The notes: generated by a model not told the origin, from the sequence alone. A DNA stretch of 64,000 bases from Streptomyces sp. NBC_01197 (GCF_036010505.1 NZ_CP108569.1:7084001-7148000), one strand, 5' to 3'. Numbered from the stretch's first letter, positions 7,902 to 16,127 are shown. Program-made: numbers and translations.

Positions 7902-9192
7902 CGCTCATCATCTGCTTCCACTTGTCGTACGCCGCACGCATGCCGGTCTCGTCGGTGACGTGGGAGGTGGGCCAGCCCTCAGGGCTCGCGTTCTCGCGTG
8001 CCAGACCCCGGTTGACCAGGATCGGCATGTCGGGGGCGGCCTGTGCGCCCCGCTGGACCCGGTCCCAGCCCTCGGCGTCGTCGGGGCTGCCGAAACCGAA
8101 CGGGCCCTGGAAGTGCTCGTGGATGCGCAGGCGCTCACGATTGACCGGGTCCGCGATCCCGGCCGGGCCGTCCGGTCCGAGAGCCACGTGTTCGATGAGG
8201 GTTTCGTCGGCCGCGATGGGGCGCAGCACGCGGAGAAACGAGTTCGACATCGACACGTTCGGGAAGAGGTTCAGGTTGAAACCGGTGCCGTGCATGGCGC
8301 GCACCAGCTTGCGGATCGCCGGGCCGTCGAGGCCGGCCTCCTCGAGCTCCGTGACGAGAGTGGCGAAACGCGCCTGGAGCGGCTCGCTGCCGTCGTCGAC
8401 GTCGAGGTCGGAGTGCCCGGGCACCATCTGCATGACGCTGTGCCCGTTGCCCAGACTATGGGTGACCGCGGACGGGTCGGTCATGAAGGACATCATGTCC
8501 GCGGTCTCCGCGTCGACCGAGGCCATCCACGATCGGTGCACGATCGGGAAGTGGTACCCGTCGGTGGTGTTCTCCAACTGGATCTTCCAGTTGCCCCGGA
8601 ACCTGAACTGATGGGTGCCGAGGACCTTGACGGGGTAGCCGCCGCCCTGCTTCATGAAGCGGTCGATCCACACCTTCACGTCGCCCAGAGAGTCCTCGAG
8701 CGACTCGATGGAGTCGTTGAAGGTGGCGAACACCATGCCCCCGTACGACTCGGTGCGCAGCCTGCGCAGCGAGAGCTCCCCTTTCTCCAGGACGCCTTCG
8801 TAGCCGTCCGGGTACGGGATGCCGCGAAGCTTGCCGTCCAGGCCGTATGACCAGGCGTGGTAGGGGCAGGTGAAGCCATTGGCGTGCCCGGTGCGCTGCT
8901 CGCACAGGCTGGCGCCGCGGTGCCGGCACCGGTTGAGCAGGGTGTTGATGGTGCCCTTGCGGTCCTTGGTCACGATGACCGGCTGGCGCCCCACGTACGT
9001 GGACTTGAAGCTGCCGGCCTTCGGGAGTTCGCTCTCATGGGCGACCCACACCCACGTGCGCTCGAAGACCTTCGTCATTTCCAGCTCGAAGAGCCGGGGG
9101 TCGGTGTACATCCGTCCCGCGACGCGGTCCTCGCCCACCAGGTCACTCGGGGGCAGGCCATGGACGTTGTCCGGGGTGAACTCGACTGTCAT
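7894..9192 (-). CDS. iacC: Rieske dioxygenase large subunit (IacC-like)
   Basis: A 432-residue catalytic subunit. The Rieske cluster is bound by C89-x-H91 and C109-x2-H112 (CRHRG and CPYHAW). The mononuclear iron site is D211, H214 and H219 in ENTTDGYHFPIVH, with the third ligand expected near residue 370. In the characterised Pseudomonas putida 1290 pathway the IacC/IacD oxygenase acts late in indole-3-acetate breakdown, toward catechol. It is the first gene of the minus-strand arm and lies 424 bp from the divergent flavin reductase gene. The bipartite element at 9373-9409 sits 180 bp upstream of its start, in the same orientation as upstream of iacA. Confidence 0.86.
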   Translation of the reverse strand: MTVEFTPDNVHGLPPSDLVGEDRVAGRMYTDPRLFELEMTKVFERTWVWVAHESELPKAGSFKSTYVGRQPVIVTKDRKGTINTLLNRCRHRGASLCEQRTGHANGFTCPYHAWSYGLDGKLRGIPYPDGYEGVLEKGELSLRRLRTESYGGMVFATFNDSIESLEDSLGDVKVWIDRFMKQGGGYPVKVLGTHQFRFRGNWKIQLENTTDGYHFPIVHRSWMASVDAETADMMSFMTDPSAVTHSLGNGHSVMQMVPGHSDLDVDDGSEPLQARFATLVTELEEAGLDGPAIRKLVRAMHGTGFNLNLFPNVSMSNSFLRVLRPIAADETLIEHVALGPDGPAGIADPVNRERLRIHEHFQGPFGFGSPDDAEGWDRVQRGAQAAPDMPILVNRGLARENASPEGWPTSHVTDETGMRAAYDKWKQMMSDD

Positions 9193-9372
9193 GGGAGTGT
9201 CCTCCAGGTTCGGGGAGAGGGCCCGGTCGCGGGGAGCGCGCAGTCAGGGGGAGGCCGGGAACGGTGGAGGGCCGGCCTCCACCTCGCCGACGAGGCAACG
9301 TCGAACGAGCCGGAGCCCCGCATGCCCTCCTCTGTCGGTGCACATGACGCTAAGCAAGCGCCGGCCACCGGC

Positions 9373-9409
9373 CAATTGGGAAAGGCATCGTCAGACATAG
9401 GGGATTTCC
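9373..9409. promoter_or_regulatory. bipartite candidate operator, iacC promoter copy
   Basis: CAATTGGGAA (9373-9382) is followed after exactly 17 nt by GGGGATTTCC (9400-9409). The same two decamers with the same 17-nt spacer occur in reverse complement upstream of iacA (14847-14883). Relative to iacC and iacA the element has the same polarity, with TTCCCAATTG nearest the gene. The likely binder is the FixJ-type response regulator encoded at 12527-13213. Confidence 0.6.
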
Positions 9410-9501
9410 TCAGTCAGGTGCAGGCGGGCCGGCCCGGTGCCGGCCTGAACGTGCGACCGTGCTGCCGGCGGGGGGCGCAGCCGCAGACCGGCACCGGAGT
9501 A

Positions 9502-9514
9502 GGGGAAATCCTCA
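9502..9514. promoter_or_regulatory. additional GGGGAAATCCTCA half-site
   Basis: GGGGAAATCCTCA differs at two central positions from GGGGATTTCCTCA at 9400-9412 and lies 102 bp downstream in the same orientation, nearer to iacG. No CAATTGGGAA partner is found at the 17-nt distance. Confidence 0.4.
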
Positions 9515-9616
9515 ACGACGCCGGAGTAAGTCTCGATACCGCTCGCAGCGCCCGGCGCTCTACCGTCGGGACATCCGGGCGAGACCCGGAGCGCCCAGCT
9601 CCCGGCAGGAGGAACG

Positions 9617-10138
9617 GTGGCAGAGAAGCGCACTCAACTGACCACAAAACAGAGGCTGTTCCGCGATGCGATGGCCAATCTCTCCGCAGGAGTCAATATC
9701 GTCACCACGGACGGCCCCGGTGGTCGTGCCGGGATCACCGTGAGCGCGGTGTGCTCCGTCACGGACACACCGCCCACCATGCTCGTCTGCGTCAACCGGT
9801 CGAGCCGTAGCCACGACATCTTCCGCGCCAACGAACACCTCTGCATCAACGTGCTCGGAACGGAGCACGAAGACGTCGCCATGGCGTTCGCCGGACGGGT
9901 ACCGGCGGAGCAGCGGTTCAGCGTGACCGGCGACGTCTGGGACCACTCCCACGGTGTGCCGTTGCTGCGCGGATCCGCCGCGTCGGTCCTCGGGCGAGTC
10001 ACCGGGACCGTGGAACGCGGTTCGCACACAGTGATGTTCGTCGAGGTGGACCAGGTCGTACCCGGGCAGGACAGCGAAGGCAGTCTCGTCTACTACCGGC
10101 GCCGATTCCACCCCGTGCCCACGCCGTTGAGCGCGTGA
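9617..10138 (+). CDS. iacG: flavin reductase domain protein (IacG-like)
   Basis: A 173-residue NAD(P)H:flavin oxidoreductase of the HpaC/DIM6 type. The GTG start follows GGAGGAAC. Hallmarks are FRDAMANLSAGVNIVTTDGP, AGITVSAVCSVTDTPPTMLVCVNRSS and the closing LVYYRRRFHPV. It should supply reduced flavin to the flavin-dependent monooxygenase IacA encoded at 14961-16127, the usual two-component arrangement. It opens the plus-strand set iacG, 90-aa gene, iacH, iacI. It could in principle serve another group D monooxygenase, but none other is in the window. Confidence 0.85.
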   Translation: MAEKRTQLTTKQRLFRDAMANLSAGVNIVTTDGPGGRAGITVSAVCSVTDTPPTMLVCVNRSSRSHDIFRANEHLCINVLGTEHEDVAMAFAGRVPAEQRFSVTGDVWDHSHGVPLLRGSAASVLGRVTGTVERGSHTVMFVEVDQVVPGQDSEGSLVYYRRRFHPVPTPLSA

Positions 10139-10148
10139 CGAGCGGAAC

Positions 10149-10421
10149 ATGATGGACAAGGACGCCACGCGCATGACGCTCACCTGCTACACCGACACGT
10201 TCAACTACGGCTGGCGGCACGTGGATCTCTTCACCCGCGACGCAGTCGGCCGGGAGCTCAACTGGGTCCACTGGACCGTGCCCGCCGACGGCCCTGAAGC
10301 GGCCGACGCGGCGACCAGGTCCGTGGAGCCGGCACTGCGCCGCACATCCGGCTGGCGCCACCGTGTGAGCGCGGCCGGCATGGACTACTGGGAGGCCGAG
10401 GCGGAGTGGGACGAGTCATGA
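10149..10421 (+). CDS. unknown 90-residue protein in the iac operon
   Basis: I do not recognise this family. The protein is short, acidic and soluble, with no cysteine motif beyond one Cys, no signal peptide and no membrane helix. It is rich in Trp and His, including NYGWRHVDLF, LNWVHWTVP and GWRHRV, and ends acidic (EAEAEWDES). It begins ten bases after iacG and its stop overlaps the iacH start by four bases (ATGA), so it is translated together with the amidase. That coupling makes it a candidate extra component of indole-acetate breakdown, for example a small partner of IacH. In-frame alternative starts are the second ATG (10152) and one at 10173. Confidence 0.7.
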   Translation: MMDKDATRMTLTCYTDTFNYGWRHVDLFTRDAVGRELNWVHWTVPADGPEAADAATRSVEPALRRTSGWRHRVSAAGMDYWEAEAEWDES

Positions 10422-11665
10422 ACCTGTATGCACCTTGGTCCCTGCGCGCACTGGTCAAGGACCTGGCCACCGGCGCCACCACCCCACAGGCGGCTCTCGA
10501 CCGGGCGCGTGCCCGGATCGCCGCGACCGAGCCCGACGTCGCTGCCTGGGTCGTCCGAAGCCCCGCACCCGACCGGGCGTCGTCCGCCGGTGTCCTGGGC
10601 GGCGTACCGCTGGGCGTCAAGGACATCATCGATGTCGCGGGGCTTCCCACCCGGTGCGGTTCGGCGCTGCGGGCCGATGCCCCACCCGCCCGGGCCGACG
10701 CACCGATCGTCAGCGCGTGGCGCCGGGCCGGTGCCGTCGTCATCGGGAAGACCGTGACCACAGAGTTCGCGTTCTTCGCCCCCGGCCCCACGCACAACCC
10801 GGCCGCGAGCGCGCATACGCCAGGCGGCTCGTCCAGCGGTTCGGCCGCGGCCGTGGCCGCCGGCCAAGTGCCGCTCGCCATCGGTTCACAGACAGCGGGC
10901 TCCGTCACCCGCCCCGCCGCGTACTGCGGTGTGGCCTCGCTGGTGATGACGCACGGACGGTTCTCCGTGGACGGAGTGGTCGGTCTCAGCCCCAGCCTGG
11001 ACAGCCATGGTGTCTACGCTGCGTCCGCCGCCGATCTCGCGGTCGCATGGATGGCGCTCGATGGTGGCGGGCCCGTCGCCTTGCCCAGGCGCCCGCCGCG
11101 CGTGCTGCTGTGGTCGGCCGAACCGATCGGCGTGGTCCAGGACGGGATGCGCCACGCCCTGGAGACGCTCCGAGAGCGGCTCACCGACGGCGGAGCCGTG
11201 GTGGACGACTTTCCTGAGGAACGGCTCGTCGCCGAGGTCACCGCGGCACATCCCGTTGTGATGGCGTACGAGGCGGCACGTGAGCGGGCCGAGGAACTTC
11301 CGGCTGCCGACCGGCTCAGTGAACCCCTGGCCGACCTCCTCCGTACCGGGGCGCGAACGCCGGACGCCGAGTACCACGACGCCAGGAAGACCGTGGAAAG
11401 TGCCCGCATCCGCATCGCCGAGCTCCTGACGTCGTACGACGCGATCGTCGGCCCTGCCGCGCCCGGTGCCGCCCCCGAGGGGCTGTCTGCCACCGGGAAT
11501 CCGGTACTGAGCCGTGCCTGGCAGGCCTGGGGCCTGCCGGCCGTGGCGGTACCCGGCCTGCGGGATGCCGACGGACTGCCGCTCGGCATCCAGGCGGTCG
11601 GCCGCGCACACCACGAAGGAAGCTTGCTCACCCACGCCACCTGGATCGAAAGCCGGCTGGCCTGA
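10418..11665 (+). CDS. iacH: amidase signature family hydrolase (IacH-like)
   Basis: A 415-residue amidase signature enzyme. The Ser-Ser-Lys catalytic set is visible: Lys in GVKDIIDV, the glycine/serine loop GGSSSGSAAAVAAG, and the nucleophile Ser in GSQTAGSVTRPA. The chosen ATG at 10418 overlaps the preceding stop; a GTG four codons earlier lacks a better ribosome site. In known iac clusters IacH is an amidase-like protein whose exact step in the route to catechol is not firmly fixed. Hydrolysis of an amide in a ring-opened or oxindole-type intermediate is a reasonable role. It sits between the 90-aa gene and iacI. Confidence 0.83.
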   Translation: MNLYAPWSLRALVKDLATGATTPQAALDRARARIAATEPDVAAWVVRSPAPDRASSAGVLGGVPLGVKDIIDVAGLPTRCGSALRADAPPARADAPIVSAWRRAGAVVIGKTVTTEFAFFAPGPTHNPAASAHTPGGSSSGSAAAVAAGQVPLAIGSQTAGSVTRPAAYCGVASLVMTHGRFSVDGVVGLSPSLDSHGVYAASAADLAVAWMALDGGGPVALPRRPPRVLLWSAEPIGVVQDGMRHALETLRERLTDGGAVVDDFPEERLVAEVTAAHPVVMAYEAARERAEELPAADRLSEPLADLLRTGARTPDAEYHDARKTVESARIRIAELLTSYDAIVGPAAPGAAPEGLSATGNPVLSRAWQAWGLPAVAVPGLRDADGLPLGIQAVGRAHHEGSLLTHATWIESRLA

Positions 11666-11722
11666 CAGAGACCCGCAGCCCGCGCCGCAGCCCGGCGCCA
11701 GTTCACCAGAAGGAGAAGAGCC

Positions 11723-12280
11723 GTGACCGACCAGGAGACAATCGCCGCGCTCGTACGACGGGTCGGCGCGCTGGAGGCCGAGGCCGACATCCGCAGACTC
11801 CAGGCCCGCTACATGTTCCTGTGCGACACACCGTGCCCCGAGTACGGCGTACGCGACGACTCCCATCGCATCGACTTGATCATGGAGCTCTACACCGAGG
11901 ACGCCGTCTGGGAAGGCGTGGGCGAGTACTACGACCACCAGTTCGGCCGTGCTGAGGGCCACGCGGCCGTACGGCGTCACTTCGAGGCGTTCTGGGAGCA
12001 GGGGAAGGACCCGAACCTGGTACTCAACGCGCACTACCTGACGTCGGAACAGATCCATGTCACCGGCGACAGGGCCACCGGCCAATGGATCCACATACAG
12101 CCCTGGCTCTACTCCGACGGCACCGCGCTGCTCCGCTCCAGTCGGCTCGACAACGCCTTCCGCAGGGCAAACGGAGCCTGGAAGATCAGCCGCACTCGGA
12201 CGGAGAACGTCTTCATCGCGCCGTTGACCAAGGACTTCGCTGACGACTTCCCCTCGGTGTCGGCACTGATGCGGCCTTGA
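11723..12280 (+). CDS. iacI: SnoaL/NTF2-like protein (IacI-like)
   Basis: A 185-residue protein of the SnoaL-like NTF2 fold (bile-acid dehydratase-like group). The GTG start follows AGGAGAAG. Family features are ADIRRLQARYMFLCD, IDLIMELYTEDAVWEGVG and NAHYLTSEQIHVTGD; the W/H/Y-rich pocket residues suit a small aromatic ligand. IacI proteins of this type accompany every well-described iac cluster but their reaction is not settled. It lies 57 bp after iacH and ends the first plus-strand block. A 246-bp region with palindromes follows. Confidence 0.75.
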   Translation: MTDQETIAALVRRVGALEAEADIRRLQARYMFLCDTPCPEYGVRDDSHRIDLIMELYTEDAVWEGVGEYYDHQFGRAEGHAAVRRHFEAFWEQGKDPNLVLNAHYLTSEQIHVTGDRATGQWIHIQPWLYSDGTALLRSSRLDNAFRRANGAWKISRTRTENVFIAPLTKDFADDFPSVSALMRP

Positions 12281-12319
12281 CCGGCGCCCTTATTCGGTAA
12301 ACCCCTCCGGACTTTTCGT

Positions 12320-12342
12320 TACTGGCCAGTAGGTAATTACTG
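12320..12342. promoter_or_regulatory. overlapping palindromes upstream of response regulator gene
   Basis: TACTGGCCAGTA (12320-12331) is a perfect 12-bp palindrome. Its right arm CAGTA also pairs with TACTG at 12338-12342 across GGTAAT, giving two overlapping inverted repeats about 185-205 bp before the response regulator start. It is a candidate operator for the regulator genes, different in sequence from the iacA/iacC element. Confidence 0.4.
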
Positions 12343-12446
12343 TCTCCGTCTCCGATATGCAAGGCCTTTACGCGACGCATCTTCGAGTGAAACATTGGGA
12401 CACGCTCAGCCGCGCAACCGCAGTGAATCCCTCATTCAGCGTCGTA

Positions 12447-12504
12447 CCGCCACAGCGCCAGGTGGCGGAGCCTCCGGGGTCCGGTGCGGTGTTCGCCGGA
12501 CCCC
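12447..12504 (+). terminator. double hairpin before response regulator gene
   Basis: CCGCCAC (12447-12453) pairs with GTGGCGG (12462-12468), and GGGGTCCGG (12476-12484) pairs perfectly with CCGGACCCC (12496-12504). The second hairpin ends 22 bp before the response regulator ATG. It could terminate read-through from iacI or act as a leader structure controlling the regulator. The sequence alone cannot tell these apart. Confidence 0.4.
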
Positions 12505-12526
12505 AGCCGCTCGGAAGCGAGAAACG

Positions 12527-13213
12527 ATGACCGCGACTGCGCTCACCCAGAACACCGGAGGGGAACGGTCCCGAGCGGGCGGCACGGCACGCGAGCCCGC
12601 CGACCTCGTCTATGTGCTGGACGACGACCAGCAGCTGTGCCTGTCGCTCGCTTGGCTGCTGGAGTCGGTGAACATCAGCACGGCGTGCTTCACCGCCGCG
12701 GACGCCTTCCTCGCCGCCTTCGATCCGGAGCGCCCGGCCTGCCTGGTACTGGATGTCCGCATGCCGGGCACCGGCGGGTTCCGGGTGCAGGAACTCCTCA
12801 ACTCCCAGGAGTCCGTGCTTCCCGTCGTGTTCGTGTCGGCGCACGGCGACATCGCCATGTCCGTCCGGGCGTTGCAGCAGGGGGCGGTCGACTTCCTGGA
12901 GAAGCCGTACGATCCCCAGCGGATGCTCGAAGTCGTGCAGGGGGCTCTGCGAACGGCGAGCGAGCGCTATGCGCGGCGGGCTGAACGCAGGGCCGTAGAG
13001 GAAAGGCTCTCTCAGCTGAGCCCGCGCGAGAGCGAGATACTCCGGCGGGTCATCGCCGGAGAGCCGAGCAAGACGATCGCCAGGGCGCTCGGCATCAGCC
13101 TCAAGACGGTGGACGCCCACCGGGCCAAGATCAGGGAGAAGACCTCGGCAGACACCCTGGGCTCACTCATCGGCGACATGATGCGCTGCGGGCTCGACCA
13201 GTCCAAGGTGTGA
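12527..13213 (+). CDS. FixJ/StyR-type response regulator of the iac island
   Basis: A 228-residue response regulator. The receiver domain (about 27-140) has the acidic pocket D32-D34, phospho-acceptor D76 in LVLDVRMP and K126 in FLEKPYD. A LuxR/FixJ helix-turn-helix (about 155-215) includes LSPRESEILRRVIAG and ISLKTVDAHRAKI. The ATG at 12527 follows GGAAG; frame extensions upstream are not family-like. FixJ-type regulators such as StyR and TodT control aromatic catabolism in other bacteria. It is followed after six bases by its histidine kinase. It is the best candidate to bind the bipartite elements at 9373 and 14847. Confidence 0.9.
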   Translation: MTATALTQNTGGERSRAGGTAREPADLVYVLDDDQQLCLSLAWLLESVNISTACFTAADAFLAAFDPERPACLVLDVRMPGTGGFRVQELLNSQESVLPVVFVSAHGDIAMSVRALQQGAVDFLEKPYDPQRMLEVVQGALRTASERYARRAERRAVEERLSQLSPRESEILRRVIAGEPSKTIARALGISLKTVDAHRAKIREKTSADTLGSLIGDMMRCGLDQSKV

Positions 13214-13219
13214 TACCCG

Positions 13220-14755
13220 GTGCCTCAGCCACACGGCACGGCCCGCCTCGACCACGTGTCCGCCTTCGCGCCAGCGGACCTGGCGCGGCTGTTCACCGCG
13301 ATCGAACACTGCGTGCTCGTTCATGACGCGCGGACCAAGAACATCCTCTGGGCCAACCCGGCGGCCTGCGCGGCCCTCGGTTTCACCCTCGATGAGCTGA
13401 TCCCGCTGAAGGCCCCCGACATGAGCTCCCGTGCCCGTCCCTACCGGCGGGAGACCGGGGTGGCGTGGCTCCAGCGCGCAGTCGACGAGGGCGTCAGCAC
13501 CGTGGAGTGGTGCTACCGCTCGAAAGACGGACAGGACATCTGGAGCGAGGCACGCGCCGTTCGAGTGGACCTGGCGCGCGGGCCGGTCGTCATGGTCCAG
13601 TTCCGCGACATCGCCGAGGAGAAGGCCACACGCCGGGACCTGAGCCGTACGGAGGGGCGGCTCCAGGCATTTCTGCGCAACCTGGACGAGGGCATCGTCG
13701 TGCTCGACGACGACGGGCGCGTGCTGTTCGCCAGCGAGTCGGCGGTCAACCTGCTCGGCCGCGACCCGGGAGCCCTTGCGGCAGCCGACTTCGCTGCCTT
13801 CCTGGCACCGGACTCGGCGGCTGTGCTCCAGGAACTGCTCGCCACTGCAGGAGGACATGGTGGCCAACCCACCGACGGGCGCTACCGGTTGGCCATCTCC
13901 GGCGCGGAGGACACCACGGCGGACCGCTGGTTCGCGGTCCGCTGCCAGTACATCGACATCCAGCACGACCTCCGGGGGCTGCTGCTCCTCTTCCACGACA
14001 TCACGGCCACGGTGCGCGCCGAGGAGGAACACCGCCGTGATGCGCAGTACCTCAATCACCTTGCCCGGTACAACGCCATGGGCGACATGGCCATGGCGAT
14101 CGCGCACGAGGTCAGCCAGCCCATCTCCGCCGCGCACAATTTCGTGGCAGGTGTGCGGGGCCGTCTCGACAGGGACGACTCCGCCGACGGTCAGCTCAAC
14201 TGGGGGCTGGAGGCGGCCACGCGCCAACTGGACCGCGCCGCACAGATACTCCGGAGCCTTCGCGCATACGTCGTGCGGCTGGAGCAGTCGCAGCAACGGG
14301 TCGACCTGAACGACATCGTGGCCGATTGCACCTACTTCATCGATGTACGCGCCCGCCAGCACTCGGTGACCCTGCGCTGGGAACGGACGGACGAGCCACT
14401 CCCCGTGCACTGCGAGACGGTCCTGATCGGTCAGGTCGTGATGAACCTGGCGTTCAACGCCATCGAGGAGATGGCCGACTGGCCCCCCGAACAGCGGACA
14501 GTGGAGGTCCGGACGGACCGGCAGGGCGACTTCGCCGAGGTCTGTGTCGTGGACGCCGGCAAAGGGCTGGCCGACCTGCACGTCGACCGGATCTTCGACG
14601 GCGCGTTCAGCTCGAAGGGCAACGGCCACGGCATCGGCCTCGCCCTGAGCCACCGCATCATCACCCGGCACGGCGGAGAGATCGAGGCCGCAGACAACAC
14701 GCCCCGTGGGGCGGCCTTCCGCTTCCGGCTGCCGCTGGCCGAATCAAGTCCGTAA
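13220..14755 (+). CDS. soluble PAS-domain sensor histidine kinase
   Basis: A 511-residue kinase with no membrane helix. Two PAS domains lie at about 15-135 and 145-265. The phospho-acceptor is H296 in AIAHEVSQP, and the ATPase boxes are N413 (MNLAFNAIEEM), DAGKGL near 455 and GHGIGLALS near 478. The start is GTG at 13220, six bases after the response regulator stop. Its architecture resembles FixL and the aromatic-sensing kinases TodS and StyS, so a cytoplasmic ligand such as indole-3-acetate or a pathway intermediate may be sensed by a PAS domain (inference). No heme-binding His typical of FixL was assigned. Confidence 0.88.
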   Translation: MPQPHGTARLDHVSAFAPADLARLFTAIEHCVLVHDARTKNILWANPAACAALGFTLDELIPLKAPDMSSRARPYRRETGVAWLQRAVDEGVSTVEWCYRSKDGQDIWSEARAVRVDLARGPVVMVQFRDIAEEKATRRDLSRTEGRLQAFLRNLDEGIVVLDDDGRVLFASESAVNLLGRDPGALAAADFAAFLAPDSAAVLQELLATAGGHGGQPTDGRYRLAISGAEDTTADRWFAVRCQYIDIQHDLRGLLLLFHDITATVRAEEEHRRDAQYLNHLARYNAMGDMAMAIAHEVSQPISAAHNFVAGVRGRLDRDDSADGQLNWGLEAATRQLDRAAQILRSLRAYVVRLEQSQQRVDLNDIVADCTYFIDVRARQHSVTLRWERTDEPLPVHCETVLIGQVVMNLAFNAIEEMADWPPEQRTVEVRTDRQGDFAEVCVVDAGKGLADLHVDRIFDGAFSSKGNGHGIGLALSHRIITRHGGEIEAADNTPRGAAFRFRLPLAESSP

Positions 14756-14846
14756 AGCTCTCGTGTCGCGCGGTGGCCGAAGCCGGTATGCCGTTCCCGC
14801 TCGTCCGGCTCCGGCGGTGCGGCACGGCCGGGACGCCGCGTATGAG

Positions 14847-14883
14847 GGAAATCCCCAACAGGGAATGTCCGACTTCCCAATTG
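14847..14883. promoter_or_regulatory. bipartite candidate operator, iacA promoter copy
   Basis: GGAAATCCCC (14847-14856), 17 nt, TTCCCAATTG (14874-14883): the exact reverse complement of the arrangement at 9373-9409. The proximal half ends 77 bp before the iacA ATG. The intervening bases also contain GGGAA (14861) facing TTCCC (14874). Confidence 0.6.
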
Positions 14884-14960
14884 AGCTGTCTGGCGACCGT
14901 GCATACCTTGAAGGGGAGGCGATGCGCAGGAGTCGCCCGGCCGTTGTCAGAGGACTTTTC

Positions 14961-16127
14961 ATGACGCATACGCTGGACAATTTCACGTCATCGGCTGCTC
15001 CGGTGGAGAAGCCGAACGAAGAGACATTCGACCGCGTTCTTGAATTGGTGGCGCAGCGGCGCGACGAATTCGAGGAGAAACGGCATGTTCCCCGGGACAT
15101 GATCGCCGAGTTCAAGAAGGCGGGGATCTACCGGGCCGGCGCACCACGAAGGTTCGGCGGTGAACCACTGCCGCCGGCCCGCTTTCTCCGGCTGATCGAG
15201 CGGATCTCCGCCGTCGACGCATCCGCCGGGTGGGTCGCGAGTTTCGGCTCGTCCCTGATGTATCTTGCCGCGCTTCCCCTGGACACCCAGGCCGAGCTCT
15301 ACGCGAATGGTCCCGATCTCGCCTTCGCCGGTGGCCTGTTCCCCGTCCAGCAGACCGAGCCTGTCAGCGGCGGTCACAAGATCTCCGGGCGCTGGAAGTT
15401 CGCCAGCGGCTGCCTGGGCGCGGACGTGCTGGGCGTGGGGATCAGGACCGGTGAGGACCGGGCGGGCCGGCCGCGTACGGCGCTGCTGCGACCCGATCAG
15501 GTCGAGATCGCCGAGAACTGGAACGTCATCGGTATGCGGGGGACCGGTAGCCATGACCTTGTCGTCGACGGTGTGGTGGTCCCCGGGGAGTGGACGTTCG
15601 TCCGCGGCGGAGCGCCCACCGTCGACGAGCCGCTCTACCGCTATCCGGCGGTCCCCTACGCCGCGCAGGTACTGGCAGTGGTCGGCCTCGGGGTGGCCCG
15701 CGCCGCCCTCGACCAGGTGATCGCCGAGGGCGGCCGGGCGAGTCACACGGGTGGGCCGGTGGCCGCCGATCGCGCCTCGTACCGCATCTCAGCCGCGCAG
15801 GCCGAGGCACAACTGCGGTCGGTGCGTGCCTTCTTCTACGACACCACGGAGGAGGTGTGGCAGACCGTCGAACGCGGCGACAGTCCCACCCCGCAGCAGG
15901 CCAGTCTCCTGCGCCTTGCCTCGGCACACGTTGCCAAGACCTCGTTCGAGGTCGTCCGGGCCGCCTATCAGCTCGCGGGTATCCGCGCCATCGCCGACGG
16001 CAGCATCATGCAGCGCTGTCTGAGGGATGCCTCGGTGGTTCCTCAGCACGCGTTCCTCCAAGAGGGCATGTACGACGGCGCAGGCGCTGTCCTCATGGGG
16101 GCCCAGCCCTTCCCCGGATACCTCTGA
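14961..16127 (+). CDS. iacA: flavin-dependent monooxygenase, acyl-CoA dehydrogenase fold (IacA-like)
   Basis: A 388-residue group D flavin monooxygenase (acyl-CoA dehydrogenase/HpaB/HsaA fold). The ATG at 14961 follows GAGGAC; the frame is open further upstream but that part overlaps the kinase gene and the operator. Typical segments are RDMIAEFKKAGIYRAGAPRR, AGWVASFGSSLMY, GRWKFASGC and NVIGMRGTGSHDLVVDGVVVP. IacA starts indole-3-acetate attack by oxidising the indole ring with reduced flavin from IacG. It is followed by iacB and iacE with short spacing. Other HpaB-like substrates cannot be excluded by this gene alone, but the neighbours settle the choice. Confidence 0.85.
   Translation: MTHTLDNFTSSAAPVEKPNEETFDRVLELVAQRRDEFEEKRHVPRDMIAEFKKAGIYRAGAPRRFGGEPLPPARFLRLIERISAVDASAGWVASFGSSLMYLAALPLDTQAELYANGPDLAFAGGLFPVQQTEPVSGGHKISGRWKFASGCLGADVLGVGIRTGEDRAGRPRTALLRPDQVEIAENWNVIGMRGTGSHDLVVDGVVVPGEWTFVRGGAPTVDEPLYRYPAVPYAAQVLAVVGLGVARAALDQVIAEGGRASHTGGPVAADRASYRISAAQAEAQLRSVRAFFYDTTEEVWQTVERGDSPTPQQASLLRLASAHVAKTSFEVVRAAYQLAGIRAIADGSIMQRCLRDASVVPQHAFLQEGMYDGAGAVLMGAQPFPGYL

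Larger units (their letters stand above)
9193..9616. other. 424-bp divergent regulatory region iacC / iacG
   Basis: No coding frame is credible. The region holds the bipartite element at 9373-9409 and a second copy of its GGGGAWWTCCTCA half at 9502-9514, 102 bp apart in the same orientation. It must contain the promoters of both iac arms. Confidence 0.7.
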
